From Chitinophagaceae bacterium UBA1930 (GTDB lineage: Bacteria; Bacteroidota; Bacteroidia; Chitinophagales; Chitinophagaceae): DNA of 64,000 bases. Location: positions 248,001-312,000 of the forward strand of contig DDFK01000003.1 of assembly GCA_002337145.1 (NCBI GenBank), in the 5' to 3' direction. Position numbers and translations under genes: made by a program. A model generated the notes under the pieces. It had not been told where the DNA came from, did not search any database, and saw only the letters and a program-made list of their open reading frames with translations. Shown here one piece after another: positions 17,006-25,386 of the stretch. Numbering within the stretch: the stretch's first letter is position 1; the number at the start of each line of letters is the position of its first letter.

Positions 17006-18265
17006 TTAATAGTGACATTTTTGGCACTCTGTACCACCAATCTTTTCTACGGTAATTCCTTTAGTGCTATCCAGTTTTCCACTCTTCAATTCGTTGTGGA
17101 ATTTTTCGTAAATGCTGTAGAAACCGTTTTCTTTGAACTGTACCTGTGTTGTACGGTGACAGTTGATACACCAGCCCATGCTTAGGTCTGCAAACTGTTT
17201 CACTTCGCCCATAGCTGTGATTTCGCCATGACAAGTTTGACATTGTTGTTTACCTGCAACTACGTGTTGGCTATGGTTAAAGTAAACGTGGTCTGGTAGG
17301 TTGTGTATCTTAACCCATTGAATTGGAGTGGCTTTGGAGGCATCCCATTCGTTCGGTTTTTTAGGGTCGAAGCCTGCATATTTGTACAGTTCCTGAATTT
17401 GGGCCGTACCGTTTACTTCATTTCCTTCGGCATCCACTATTTTTTCGCCCTTGTATTCGTTGATGGCTTTATGGCAGTTCATACAGATATTCACTGAAGG
17501 AATATTGGCGTGTTTGCCCTGTTCTGCACCATTGTGGCAATACAAACAGTTAATCTGGTTGGTGCCGGCATGCACTTTATGCGAGTAGTAAATAGGTTGT
17601 TTTGGCTGGTATTCTTTATTTCTGCCCAAGCCAATAGCACCTTTGGTTGTAAGGTAACCGCCAATAATGAACAGTACCACTACAAACATGGCTATATAGG
17701 ACTTGTTTTTCCAGAAAGCAACCGGCTCTGGAGAAGCAATGCCCGATTTATCGTCGGATAATTTTTTAAGGTTGGAGTTTACCTGTAATAAAGTAAGAGC
17801 AACAACTGCCAATATTAGGGTAAGGATGCCGAAAAGAAGGGAATTGTCTGATTCTTCAGGCTTCGCACCAGTTGTACCACCGCCTTCAACTGGTCCTGTT
17901 GGTTTCCAGTTTTTGATATAATCAAGAATCGCATCAATTTGTTTCTCATCCAAAACACCATCAAAGGAAGTCATTGATGATTTATACTTAGCAAACAAAT
18001 CATTTGCGTACTTATCTCCCGTTTTTAAGAAGGATCCGCTGTTTTTAATCCAAGCATGCAGCTTTTTTCTGTCACCTCCCCAGCGATCCTCAACGCCTAA
18101 TAAGGCTGGGCCTGTAAGCTCTTTGTCAATTTTATGACACGAAGCACAGTTAGCATTAAACAATGCTTTTCCGTCTTGCGCCGACGCTGTATTACTAATA
18201 AAAGACAAACCTAAGAGCAGGATTGTGCTGAGAATGATGGTTTTGGCTATTCTTCTGTGAGTCAT
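17006..18265 (-). CDS. actA: Alternative complex III subunit ActA (multiheme cytochrome c)
   Basis: A 419-residue exported cytochrome that heads the act operon. It has a signal peptide (residues 1-30) and six CxxCH sites. The first, CASCHK at 40-45, sits in a class I monoheme-like domain. After a proline-rich linker and a membrane segment (about 145-162, with another near 192-212) come five more: CLYCHN, CMNCHK, CQTCHG, CINCHR and CQKCHY. The latter five correspond to the pentaheme ActA described from Rhodothermus; the N-terminal monoheme domain is an addition to that form. Start is the ATG at 18265 (MTHRRIAK); a GTG two codons upstream is possible. Confidence 0.94.
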   Translation of the reverse strand: MTHRRIAKTIILSTILLLGLSFISNTASAQDGKALFNANCASCHKIDKELTGPALLGVEDRWGGDRKKLHAWIKNSGSFLKTGDKYANDLFAKYKSSMTSFDGVLDEKQIDAILDYIKNWKPTGPVEGGGTTGAKPEESDNSLLFGILTLILAVVALTLLQVNSNLKKLSDDKSGIASPEPVAFWKNKSYIAMFVVVLFIIGGYLTTKGAIGLGRNKEYQPKQPIYYSHKVHAGTNQINCLYCHNGAEQGKHANIPSVNICMNCHKAINEYKGEKIVDAEGNEVNGTAQIQELYKYAGFDPKKPNEWDASKATPIQWVKIHNLPDHVYFNHSQHVVAGKQQCQTCHGEITAMGEVKQFADLSMGWCINCHRTTQVQFKENGFYSIYEKFHNELKSGKLDSTKGITVEKIGGTECQKCHY

Positions 18266-18314
18266 ATTCACAAACTGATTGTTCTAAGTGTGGAAAAATA
18301 TTCCTGAACGGTTG

Positions 18315-18347
18315 CAAAAATATGACAGGATGCTGACAAAAACACAA
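18315..18347 (-). promoter_or_regulatory. Candidate promoter of the act respiratory operon
   Basis: Minus-strand TATTTTTG (plus-strand 18315-18322) is a perfect Bacteroidota -7 element about 50 bases before the actA ATG. A TTG lies 22 bases further upstream and a TTTG 14 bases upstream; neither is at the ideal 19, so the -33 assignment is uncertain. An A-run and the divergent purN leader lie behind it. Confidence 0.45.
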
Positions 18348-18506
18348 TGTTAAAAAAAAAAATTTAGCCTAGTGCCACCTGCATTACAGCCGATTGGCAA
18401 CCGATGTTATTGTTTTATGTCATGCTTTTGTAAACGAATTTGCAATGCCCAACAATTTCTTCTTTCGATAAAAGATTACTCAACTTTTTGCCACACCTTC
18501 GCTGCC

Positions 18507-19388
18507 ATGTTTAAACGGCTGAAAGAAAAATGGAATGTGGGGTGGCTGCAGTTCACCCTGATTTTTTGCACGTTTGCCTTGGGCGGAAGTGCCTGTGCCC
18601 GGTTGGGCAGCTGGCTGTTGGGTTTTATACTGACAGAGAAAAATGTGCTGTATTGGATTATATATGTGCCATTGATTACTGTTTTATGGCCCGTTTGTGT
18701 ATTGCTGATCAGCATACCGCTGGGGCAGTTCAACTTTTTCAGGAACTACCTGAAAAGGATCTGGAGCAAAATGGGGGGCAGCCCCGAAACAGGGGGCAAG
18801 AAACCTGCAGTGCAGCGGATTGCCATTTTTGCTTCGGGAACAGGCACCAACGCAAAAAAGATAATAGAGCATTTCAGGCACTCGGCCACCATTGAAGTAG
18901 CCCTGATTGCCTGCAACAAGCCCAATGCTGGTGTGCTGGGTATTGCAAAGGAATATGGCATTGATACCTTAATAATAGAGAAAGAGCCTTTTTTTAGGGG
19001 CAATGCCTATGTAAGCGAGCTAAAAGCAGCCAAAATTGACTTTATTGTACTGGCCGGCTTTCTTTGGAAAGTACCTTCTTTGCTGATACACAGTTACTTA
19101 GGAAAAATTGTGAACATACACCCTGCCCTGTTGCCCAAATATGGCGGCAAAGGCATGTACGGGCATTTTGTACATGAAGCCGTAATTGCCAGCGGCGATG
19201 AGGAAAGCGGTATTACCATTCATTACGTGGATGAGGCGTATGACCATGGATCCACTATTTTCCAGGCCAGGTGTGAGGTGCTGAAAAATGACACAGCAGA
19301 TTCATTGGCTAACCGCATTCACCAGTTGGAGCATACATATTATCCTTCTGTTATTGAAAAGACCATTACAGGAATTGATATAGACTGA
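18507..19388 (+). CDS. purN: DUF6787 membrane domain fused to phosphoribosylglycinamide formyltransferase (PurN)
   Basis: The C-terminal ~195 residues are a complete PurN, which transfers a formyl group from 10-formyl-tetrahydrofolate to GAR in purine synthesis. It begins IAIFASGTGTNAKK near residue 105, the catalytic Asn203 and His205 lie in NIHPALLPKYGG, and the catalytic Asp is about 246 in VDEAYDHGS. Residues 1-88, from the ATG at 18507, hold two membrane helices with FTLIFCTFALGGSACARLGS and VLLISIPLGQFNFF, which I recognise as DUF6787, normally a separate ~90-aa protein. The joint is a Gly/Pro-rich linker beginning at Met89 (18771), which could be an internal start. A run of six G lies at the joint, so a sequencing indel that merged two genes must be considered. 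About 45 upstream in-frame codons look non-coding. Confidence 0.85.
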   Translation: MFKRLKEKWNVGWLQFTLIFCTFALGGSACARLGSWLLGFILTEKNVLYWIIYVPLITVLWPVCVLLISIPLGQFNFFRNYLKRIWSKMGGSPETGGKKPAVQRIAIFASGTGTNAKKIIEHFRHSATIEVALIACNKPNAGVLGIAKEYGIDTLIIEKEPFFRGNAYVSELKAAKIDFIVLAGFLWKVPSLLIHSYLGKIVNIHPALLPKYGGKGMYGHFVHEAVIASGDEESGITIHYVDEAYDHGSTIFQARCEVLKNDTADSLANRIHQLEHTYYPSVIEKTITGIDID

Positions 19389-19409
19389 TACCCAAACACA
19401 CTTGAACAG

Positions 19410-19949
19410 ATGATGGAACAGACAACTTTAGGCATTGGCACAAGATTGCAGCATACACAATTGGGCCCAGGTGTAATTGTTGGTGTTAAATATGCCACTT
19501 ACCTGATCTCTTTTATACATCATGGCATTAGGGAAGTTGACAAAACAGACAGTAACCTGGATGAGATCATACCCGAAAACCTGAGCACTGAAATTGAAAC
19601 AAGTTCCGAAGTGGAGCGATCCTTACTGAAAATACTGCAGCTGTGGGGCGGTCTGACAGAAGTGGTTGCCCTAGGCGACAAGTGGAAAGGTGGTACCATG
19701 TTGCTACAACCGGCCGACAAAAGCCTAAAGCCAAAGGAAGTGGAGATTGATGTGTTCTTTCATAAAATAGTCATGCTGCGTGACAGGCTACGGGTATTGG
19801 AGCAAAACATCAACAGCCATAAAGTTTTAAGCGATGCAGACAAAGTTAACCTTCAACAGTATATTACCCGTGTGTATGGCTCGTTGACCACTTTTAATGT
19901 GTTGTTCAAAAACAAAGAAGATTGGTTTGTTGGCGAAGGGAAGGAATAA
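19410..19949 (+). CDS. Conserved hypothetical protein with N-terminal Tudor/SH3-like segment
   Basis: A 179-residue soluble protein, 21 bp after purN and probably co-transcribed. The first ~40 residues (GIGTRLQHTQLGPGVIVGV...ISFIHHGIRE) resemble the small beta-barrel found at the C-terminus of UvrD/PcrA helicases and in CarD-like proteins, which often contact nucleic acid or RNA polymerase. The remaining two thirds are helical and charged, without a motif I can name. I believe homologues occur across Bacteroidota, but I do not know a function. It converges on the LytTR regulator gene with a 14-bp gap. Confidence 0.75.
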   Translation: MMEQTTLGIGTRLQHTQLGPGVIVGVKYATYLISFIHHGIREVDKTDSNLDEIIPENLSTEIETSSEVERSLLKILQLWGGLTEVVALGDKWKGGTMLLQPADKSLKPKEVEIDVFFHKIVMLRDRLRVLEQNINSHKVLSDADKVNLQQYITRVYGSLTTFNVLFKNKEDWFVGEGKE

Positions 19950-19963
19950 GTAGTCGGCCGCAG

Positions 19964-20707
19964 TTACAGTTTCGAGAATCTTTCAATGAACCCTTCTTTC
20001 CGGTTTCTTGCAACAGTTATATGCTCCCCATCGGTCATGAGTACGTAGCCGCCATCGGCTTTTACAAACTTTTCTATATGTGCTATATTAATAAGATGCG
20101 AGTTGTGGATGCGGTAAAAATTATACGCCTGTAAAGTTTCCTCTACTTCTTTCAATGTTTTTGCAATGGTTACTTTTTGGTTGTTGGTCAAAAATATTTT
20201 GGTATAGTTGCTTAACGATTCGCAACGTATAATCTGTTCGGCTTGTACAAACTGTAATCCATCAGCGGTATTCAATGCAATTTTTTCGTTGACTGTATTT
20301 TTGGTCATCTGCTGCATCAATAATTTCAACTGTTCGTTTACCGCAACGTTTTTTTTATTCTTATACCTTTCTATTGCTGCCTTCAAATCGTCGGCATCTA
20401 TTGGTTTCAATAAATAATCAAATGCTGCGTACTTAAATGCTTTTATGGCAAACTGGTTATAGGCAGTTGTAAATATCACATCAAAAGCTGGCTCTTTAAA
20501 TGCATTCAGTACTTCAAAGCCGTTCTTTACAGGCATCTCAATATCCAAAAAAAGCAGTTGTGGATTTTGTTGGGCAATGGCAGCAATGGCATCATCTGCA
20601 TTGGTGCAACATGCAACAATGGTTATGTCTGGACAAAATTTTTTCAACTGCCATTCCAATACTTCCAGTGCATTTTTTTCGTCGTCTACCAAAATAGCTT
20701 TTATCAT
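19964..20707 (-). CDS. LytTR family response regulator
   Basis: A 247-residue cytoplasmic transcription factor. The receiver domain covers about residues 1-120, with acidic Asp8-Asp9 and the phospho-acceptor Asp55 in LLFLDIEMPVKNG. The LytTR DNA-binding domain covers about 145-245, with IRCESLSNYTKIFL and FYRIHNSHLINIAHI. It starts 11 bp after the histidine kinase gene, so the two form a cognate pair of the LytS/LytR (AlgZ/AlgR) type. Targets are unknown, and no clear binding repeat was found nearby. Confidence 0.94.
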   Translation of the reverse strand: MIKAILVDDEKNALEVLEWQLKKFCPDITIVACCTNADDAIAAIAQQNPQLLFLDIEMPVKNGFEVLNAFKEPAFDVIFTTAYNQFAIKAFKYAAFDYLLKPIDADDLKAAIERYKNKKNVAVNEQLKLLMQQMTKNTVNEKIALNTADGLQFVQAEQIIRCESLSNYTKIFLTNNQKVTIAKTLKEVEETLQAYNFYRIHNSHLINIAHIEKFVKADGGYVLMTDGEHITVARNRKEGFIERFSKL

Positions 20708-20718
20708 GTTGCAAAGTT

Positions 20719-23700
20719 TTATGGATTTGTAACCGGTACTTCAAAAGGCAATAAAAGTGTAACTCTTGTACCTGTTGGCCTGCCGTCTGCATCTGTTAAA
20801 TCTTCTATATGGCAACTGGCCTTCACATTATGCAGTTCGTTAAACATCTTGATCCTGTCGCCCGTAATCTTCATTCCGTACGATTTCTGTTTCAGTACCT
20901 GCTTACTTTTTTGCTCGGCAGCTTTTTGTCTGCCCACCCCATCATCTTCTATCACTACCCGTAACAAATCTTTTGACTGTTCCGTAAACAGCAGTTTCAA
21001 ATTACCTTTTCCTTCTTTATGCAGCAAGCCATGCCAGATGGCGTTTTCGATATAGGGCTGTATCAACATGGAGGGGATAAAACTGGTGGACTGGTTAATG
21101 GATGGCGTTACCTGAAACTGTACCGCAAACCGGTTGTCGAACCGTAGCATTTCCATTTCAATGTATAGTTGCAGCAACTGTATCTCGCTTTCAAGACTGG
21201 TGGTTTCGGTTGCGGAACTGTCCAGTATCAGGCGTATCAATTTTGCAAAGCGGGTCAAGTAACCGGATGCCGTAACATGGTCGCTTTTTACAATATACCT
21301 GTTGATGCTGTTGAGGCAATTGAAAATGAAATGTGGGTTCATCTGTGCCCGCAATGCTTTCATTTCTATTTCTGCGACTTTTTTGTTGTAGTCCGTTTTT
21401 ATTTGTTCTTCCTTTCTAATAGCAGCTATCCTGTATCGATACAACCCAACAACAATAACTATTAAAATGATTGATAGCAGCACATAGAACCATGCTGTTT
21501 GCCAAAAGGGTGCATGTATAATTATTTGAAGCGATATGCCCTGCTCGTTCCACACACCATCGCTATTGGCTGCTTTTATACGTAGCAAATATTTGCCAGG
21601 CTTTAGACCCGAATAGCTAGCATATTGCCTGTTGCCGCAGTATATCCAATCCTTATCAAGTCCTTGCAATTGGTAAGCATATTGACATTGGTTGCCATTG
21701 ACAAAACTGAGGGCAGCAAATTCGAAGCTGATAAAATTCTGCTTATATGAAAGTTCTATCTTTTGCTGGTTGTTGATGTTGAGGCTATCGCTCCATGACT
21801 TATCGAAAATATTCAGGTACCTGAGCATGACTTTGGGCGGCATCCTATTTTCGACTACATGTCTGGTATCTATTTCTATAAAATGGTTGATGCATCCAAA
21901 ATATACTATTTGGTTGCTGCCTAAATAACCACTTTCAATTGCATACAATGTTTCGGGCAAGCCATTATCATCATTGTAATTTTTAAATACAGGCTTTGAT
22001 GGATGGAAGCGGATAATTCCTTTTTTCGAGCTTATCCAAATGAAGCCTAAGGAATCACAAAAGATTTCGTTCAGGAACATATCGGGCAGGCCTTCTTTTT
22101 CCGTATATCTTTTATAACTGTATTTGCCATTGCTAGTTTGCCACATTTCAAACAACCCTTCGTTGTAGGTAGTGAACCAATAATGGTCCTGTTTGTCCAT
22201 GACTATTTTTTTGGGGTCACCAATTTTATACAGGTTCTTTTCATAGAAATCTGCATTGCTGGTATTGTTGATGGTGTTGAACAATACCAAGCCACGGCTC
22301 CTGTCAAAAACCCAGGCAAGGCTATCGTTAAAAGATGTTACAATAAAGGAACCCGCAATAAAAGGAAATGCTTGATTGGCTGCCACACCACCCACTTGTT
22401 GAACATTGTTATTGCCCAGCTTTATTTTGTAATAACGTTTGTTATAATCAATAATCCACAACTCATTTTTTGCATCCAGTTGCGATGCGGAGCCATGCAT
22501 CTCTATCGTGGTATTGTTATGCTTAAGAAGGAGTCTTGAAAAACTGTTGCTGTAAATATTGTATAAATAAAAGCCGCCATCAATATTGGTCAGCAGGTTC
22601 TGCCCATCCCATTTAAAAATATCGGCTACATGGTGCGAACCAGAAGTGGTAACCGGCAGGCCCTTGGTGGGCAACAGTTTAATGGTATTGTTGCTTATAT
22701 CTTTTTCGTATAGGCCGTTGCCTACATCCAAACCAAAGTATAGCTTATTGGTTGGTGCATGGTAATAGAAGCTGTGCACTGTGGACTCTGTAAAGAAAGA
22801 GGACTTAATGGGTGGTACCGCTGTTGTTTTGATATTCTGGTTGGATGGGGCAATCAAAGAGAACCCATAATCATAACCAGCCCACAGCGTCTGGTTATTG
22901 TCCACAAAAATCCGCCTGCACTCTTTGGGTGGTGGTGAGTTTTTATTGTCGGACTTGTGCTCAAAAAACTGGAACTGATTGGTAGTAATATTAAAGACAC
23001 CAAGCCCTTTGTCCAATGATGCAATCCATAATTCATTGGCCGATTTTTTGGCTATCTTATCTACTATATTCCTGTTGCCGGCATAAGGGTTATTGGGCTG
23101 CAGCAAATAAGCAGTAAATTTTTTAGTGTTGATATTAAATTGCTTTAGCCCGCATGCCCATGTACCCAGCCATAACAAAGAATCGCCATAATACTGAACA
23201 GTCATGAACAGGTTCTGGTTTTCTTTGTAGAACGATGAATTGTCGTCTATATAAACAGTTAGCTTTTTTGTTTGGGCATCTTGCATAAACAATCCATAAC
23301 CGCCGGCCAACCACATATTGCCCTTACTGTCTTCGGTAAAGCCACCAACACAGTCGCTGGCATTTTTGCCCCAACGGTTGATGAATGTTTGACCGGATGC
23401 ATAATGGGCGAGGCTGTTTGTTACAGGATTTAGAACCGACCAGCCCTTGCTTGCATAACCAATCCATATACTGCCTTTGCTATCGGCATACAGGCTGTTT
23501 ACAAAATCTTCCTTTAAGGCCTGTTCGTTGTTGGCCATGTAACGATAAGGGCTGAATGTCTTTGTATCGTCATTGAATTTGTTGAGCCCGGCGTTTTCTG
23601 TACCAACCCATATATGGCCCTGCCTGTCTTCAATAATAGCAGTAATGACATTGCTTGAAATGGAATGGGGATTGCCGGCATCGGCATAGAATTTTTCGAA

Positions 23701-23904
23701 CTTCTGCCCATCAAACCTGTTCAGACCATAAGATGTACCAATCCACATAAAGCCCTTGCTATCCTGAAAGAAGCAGCGGATGTAATTGCTGCTCAGACCA
23801 TCTTTTTCTGCATAGTTCTTTACATACAGTTGCTGGCTTTGCTGTGCAGATACAGAAAAGCAGAACAGTAACAAACAACAGTAAACTCTAACAAGGGGCC
23901 ACAT
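20719..23904 (-). CDS. Sensor histidine kinase with two-component-regulator propeller and Y_Y_Y domain
   Basis: A 1061-residue membrane kinase. After a signal peptide (about 1-20) comes a large periplasmic sensor made of propeller repeats such as GLSSNYIRCFFQDSKGFMWI and LNRFDG, then a Y_Y_Y immunoglobulin-like domain (about 700-765; YAYQLQGLDKDWIYCG) and one membrane helix near 775-800. The cytoplasmic part is a LytS-type kinase with the phospho-acceptor His at about 858 (QMNPHFIFNCLNSIN) and ATP-binding IQPYIENAIWHG and EDDGVG. There is no fused receiver or AraC domain, unlike the hybrid kinases for polysaccharide use. It acts through the LytTR regulator directly downstream. No SusC/SusD pair is present to suggest a glycan signal. 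Confidence 0.93.
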   Translation of the reverse strand: MWPLVRVYCCLLLFCFSVSAQQSQQLYVKNYAEKDGLSSNYIRCFFQDSKGFMWIGTSYGLNRFDGQKFEKFYADAGNPHSISSNVITAIIEDRQGHIWVGTENAGLNKFNDDTKTFSPYRYMANNEQALKEDFVNSLYADSKGSIWIGYASKGWSVLNPVTNSLAHYASGQTFINRWGKNASDCVGGFTEDSKGNMWLAGGYGLFMQDAQTKKLTVYIDDNSSFYKENQNLFMTVQYYGDSLLWLGTWACGLKQFNINTKKFTAYLLQPNNPYAGNRNIVDKIAKKSANELWIASLDKGLGVFNITTNQFQFFEHKSDNKNSPPPKECRRIFVDNNQTLWAGYDYGFSLIAPSNQNIKTTAVPPIKSSFFTESTVHSFYYHAPTNKLYFGLDVGNGLYEKDISNNTIKLLPTKGLPVTTSGSHHVADIFKWDGQNLLTNIDGGFYLYNIYSNSFSRLLLKHNNTTIEMHGSASQLDAKNELWIIDYNKRYYKIKLGNNNVQQVGGVAANQAFPFIAGSFIVTSFNDSLAWVFDRSRGLVLFNTINNTSNADFYEKNLYKIGDPKKIVMDKQDHYWFTTYNEGLFEMWQTSNGKYSYKRYTEKEGLPDMFLNEIFCDSLGFIWISSKKGIIRFHPSKPVFKNYNDDNGLPETLYAIESGYLGSNQIVYFGCINHFIEIDTRHVVENRMPPKVMLRYLNIFDKSWSDSLNINNQQKIELSYKQNFISFEFAALSFVNGNQCQYAYQLQGLDKDWIYCGNRQYASYSGLKPGKYLLRIKAANSDGVWNEQGISLQIIIHAPFWQTAWFYVLLSIILIVIVVGLYRYRIAAIRKEEQIKTDYNKKVAEIEMKALRAQMNPHFIFNCLNSINRYIVKSDHVTASGYLTRFAKLIRLILDSSATETTSLESEIQLLQLYIEMEMLRFDNRFAVQFQVTPSINQSTSFIPSMLIQPYIENAIWHGLLHKEGKGNLKLLFTEQSKDLLRVVIEDDGVGRQKAAEQKSKQVLKQKSYGMKITGDRIKMFNELHNVKASCHIEDLTDADGRPTGTRVTLLLPFEVPVTNP

Positions 23905-24013
23905 ACAATACTAATGTATGTTTTTATTGCATTGTTATATCAACCGCAACTTCTATTTGTTGATAATATGAGCAGTTGGGTTATTTATTTAGCAGCTAAC
24001 AAGTATGGAGATG

Positions 24014-24487
24014 CTATGCCAATTGTTTTTCCATGTAAACAACCCCTTCTAACGGGTTGGGGTAATAGGCATTGGTTACAATGAAACCATGCTTTTGGTA
24101 TAGGTGTATGGCAGCCTGCAGCCTTTGCAGGGTATCCAGTTTCATATTGGTATAGCCAAGAGCCATTGCATCTTTCTCTATGGCTTCAACAAGTGCCCCG
24201 CCAATTTTGTGTTTGCGGTATGCAGGCTGTACATACAGGCGTTTCATTTCGCAACAACCCTGTTCGGGCAGTGGTTGCAGGGCAATGCAACCAACCGCTT
24301 CGTTGTTCCAATAGGCCAATATCAATGAGCCGGATGGTGCACTGTACTTGCTTAATGGATTGTCCAGTTCCTTATTAAAACTTTGAAAACAAAGGTTGGC
24401 CCCTAGTTCATCGGAATACTGTCTGAACAGTTCCCTAATAATCTCCAGCTCCGTGCCTTCGCTGATAATATGTTGTAAACGTAGCAT
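24014..24487 (-). CDS. GNAT family N-acetyltransferase
   Basis: A 157-residue acetyl-CoA-dependent acetyltransferase of GNAT fold. The acetyl-CoA loop is in VQPAYRKHKIGGALVEAIEK, preceded by CCEMKRLYV (motif A), and LYQKHGFIVTNAYYPN closes the fold. The substrate cannot be predicted. I use the ATG at 24487 (MLRLQHIIS) because the 23 codons upstream contain an inverted repeat and look non-coding. The gene stands alone between the kinase and the TPR protein. Confidence 0.88.
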   Translation of the reverse strand: MLRLQHIISEGTELEIIRELFRQYSDELGANLCFQSFNKELDNPLSKYSAPSGSLILAYWNNEAVGCIALQPLPEQGCCEMKRLYVQPAYRKHKIGGALVEAIEKDAMALGYTNMKLDTLQRLQAAIHLYQKHGFIVTNAYYPNPLEGVVYMEKQLA

Positions 24488-24515
24488 GTTGAACAAAGTT
24501 ATATGGATGATGGTT

Positions 24516-24535
24516 GTCCCAATAGTTATCGGGAC
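24516..24535. repeat. Inverted repeat GTCCC-AATAGTTATC-GGGAC
   Basis: A 20-base near-palindrome; its arms pair fully if one G-U wobble is allowed on the minus strand. It belongs to the same TCCCGATAGCTATCGGGA type as the site at 50780-50794 and is probably a dispersed repeat. It lies just upstream of the GNAT start. Confidence 0.5.
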
Positions 24536-24572
24536 CACTGCAACTGAACAAAGCATCTATAGCTGGTTACAT

Positions 24573-24599
24573 AAAAAAGCCCTGCTCTTGGCAAGGCTT
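24573..24599 (-). terminator. Rho-independent terminator after the TPR membrane protein
   Basis: The stem AAGCC / GGCTT (24577-24581, 24595-24599) extends by TGC / GCA after one mismatch. On the minus strand it is followed by a TTTTTT tract. It begins a few bases after the stop of the TPR gene. Confidence 0.65.
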
Positions 24600-24605
24600 G
24601 TTATT

Positions 24606-25262
24606 TTATCCCGGGATCCTCGAAATGTATTTTTCAATTTCCTTGATTTGGTCCACTACCTGTTTTGTTTTTGGTTTCAGTGCCTTTGCACGGCGGAAAT
24701 AGTCCTTAGCTGCACGGAACTCCCTTTTGTTCATAAAAATCTGGCACATGCTCAAATAAGCAACTGCCTCGCTTTCCGTATCGGGTATGCCCAAACGTAT
24801 GGCAGCACGTATATAGCTTTCGCCTTGTTTCAAGTCGCCTTTCTGCATGGCCATCATGCCCAGTTGCAATTTGTTTGCACCTTCGGCTTCGGGCATCGGG
24901 GCACCAAGGTCGCTGCTCTTCTTTAAATGCTTTTCAGCATTGTCAAAATCCTGCTCCATCATGGAGAGGTTGCCTTTAATTGTGTAGAAAGTGGAGCGGA
25001 CAGGTTTGTACAAAAGGCTGGGGAACCAAACTGTGTTCAATATCTTTTTTACTTCTTCAATATTGCCACTTTCCATCGGCTCTTGAATTAAACGCAAAGG
25101 GCCAATAAAGAAATGGCTGAACAAACCGATAACGCCCACAAAATACAAGGGGAATGTAGGCCAGAAGCCGGCAGTATGTGTAACATTTAACACGATTGCC
25201 CCAACAATAGCTACGAGGCTTAACCAGAAACGGTATTTGATAATGACGTTGTAAAATTTCAT
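24606..25262 (-). CDS. Membrane-anchored tetratricopeptide-repeat protein
   Basis: A 218-residue protein with two N-terminal membrane helices (about 10-30 and 33-55), then a helical domain of TPR-like repeats from about residue 70 to 205, for example YTIKGNLSMMEQDFDNAEKHLKKS and AVAYLSMCQIFMNKREFRAAKDYF. Such proteins serve as scaffolds for other proteins. Nothing nearby shows the partner. The region upstream of the start carries a promoter and a terminator-like hairpin (25305-25418), so expression may be controlled in the leader. Confidence 0.8.
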   Translation of the reverse strand: MKFYNVIIKYRFWLSLVAIVGAIVLNVTHTAGFWPTFPLYFVGVIGLFSHFFIGPLRLIQEPMESGNIEEVKKILNTVWFPSLLYKPVRSTFYTIKGNLSMMEQDFDNAEKHLKKSSDLGAPMPEAEGANKLQLGMMAMQKGDLKQGESYIRAAIRLGIPDTESEAVAYLSMCQIFMNKREFRAAKDYFRRAKALKPKTKQVVDQIKEIEKYISRIPG

Positions 25263-25304
25263 GCGTTGTTTTTATGTATGCCGCCGTACCTGTTTTCACT
25301 AAAC

Positions 25305-25328
25305 TAAAAAAGACTTCCGAGGAAGCCT
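25305..25328 (-). terminator. Terminator-like hairpin upstream of the TPR gene (possible attenuator or sRNA end)
   Basis: On the minus strand AGGCTTCC / GGAAGTCT (plus-strand 25321-25328 and 25311-25318) forms a 7-bp stem with one G-U wobble and a 4-base loop, and is followed at once by six T. It lies about 45 bases before the TPR start codon and well downstream of the stop and terminator of the PID-CTERM gene, so it ends or attenuates a separate transcript. Confidence 0.6.
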
Positions 25329-25381
25329 CTTGCAAATCTTATCCAAAAACAGTTCGGGTAGCCTTTGTTTTCACTTGTTTA
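25305..25381 (-). ncRNA. Candidate small RNA or attenuated 5' leader
   Basis: A consensus promoter (25387-25418) would start a minus-strand transcript near 25381, and a hairpin with a T-tract would stop it near 25305, giving an RNA of roughly 75-80 bases. The same RNA could be the leader of the TPR gene with the hairpin acting as attenuator. TGTTTTCACT occurs at 25366-25375 and again at 25291-25300, on either side of the hairpin. No known RNA family is recognised. The rest of the 310-bp gap between 25263 and 25572 shows no convincing gene. Confidence 0.35.
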
Positions 25382-25386
25382 AAAAT

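Noticed and set aside
16963..17040. N-terminal extension of actB by 26 codons
   Set aside because: It would overlap the end of actA, and the family N-terminus begins at MSDKKHW; the extension has no conserved feature.
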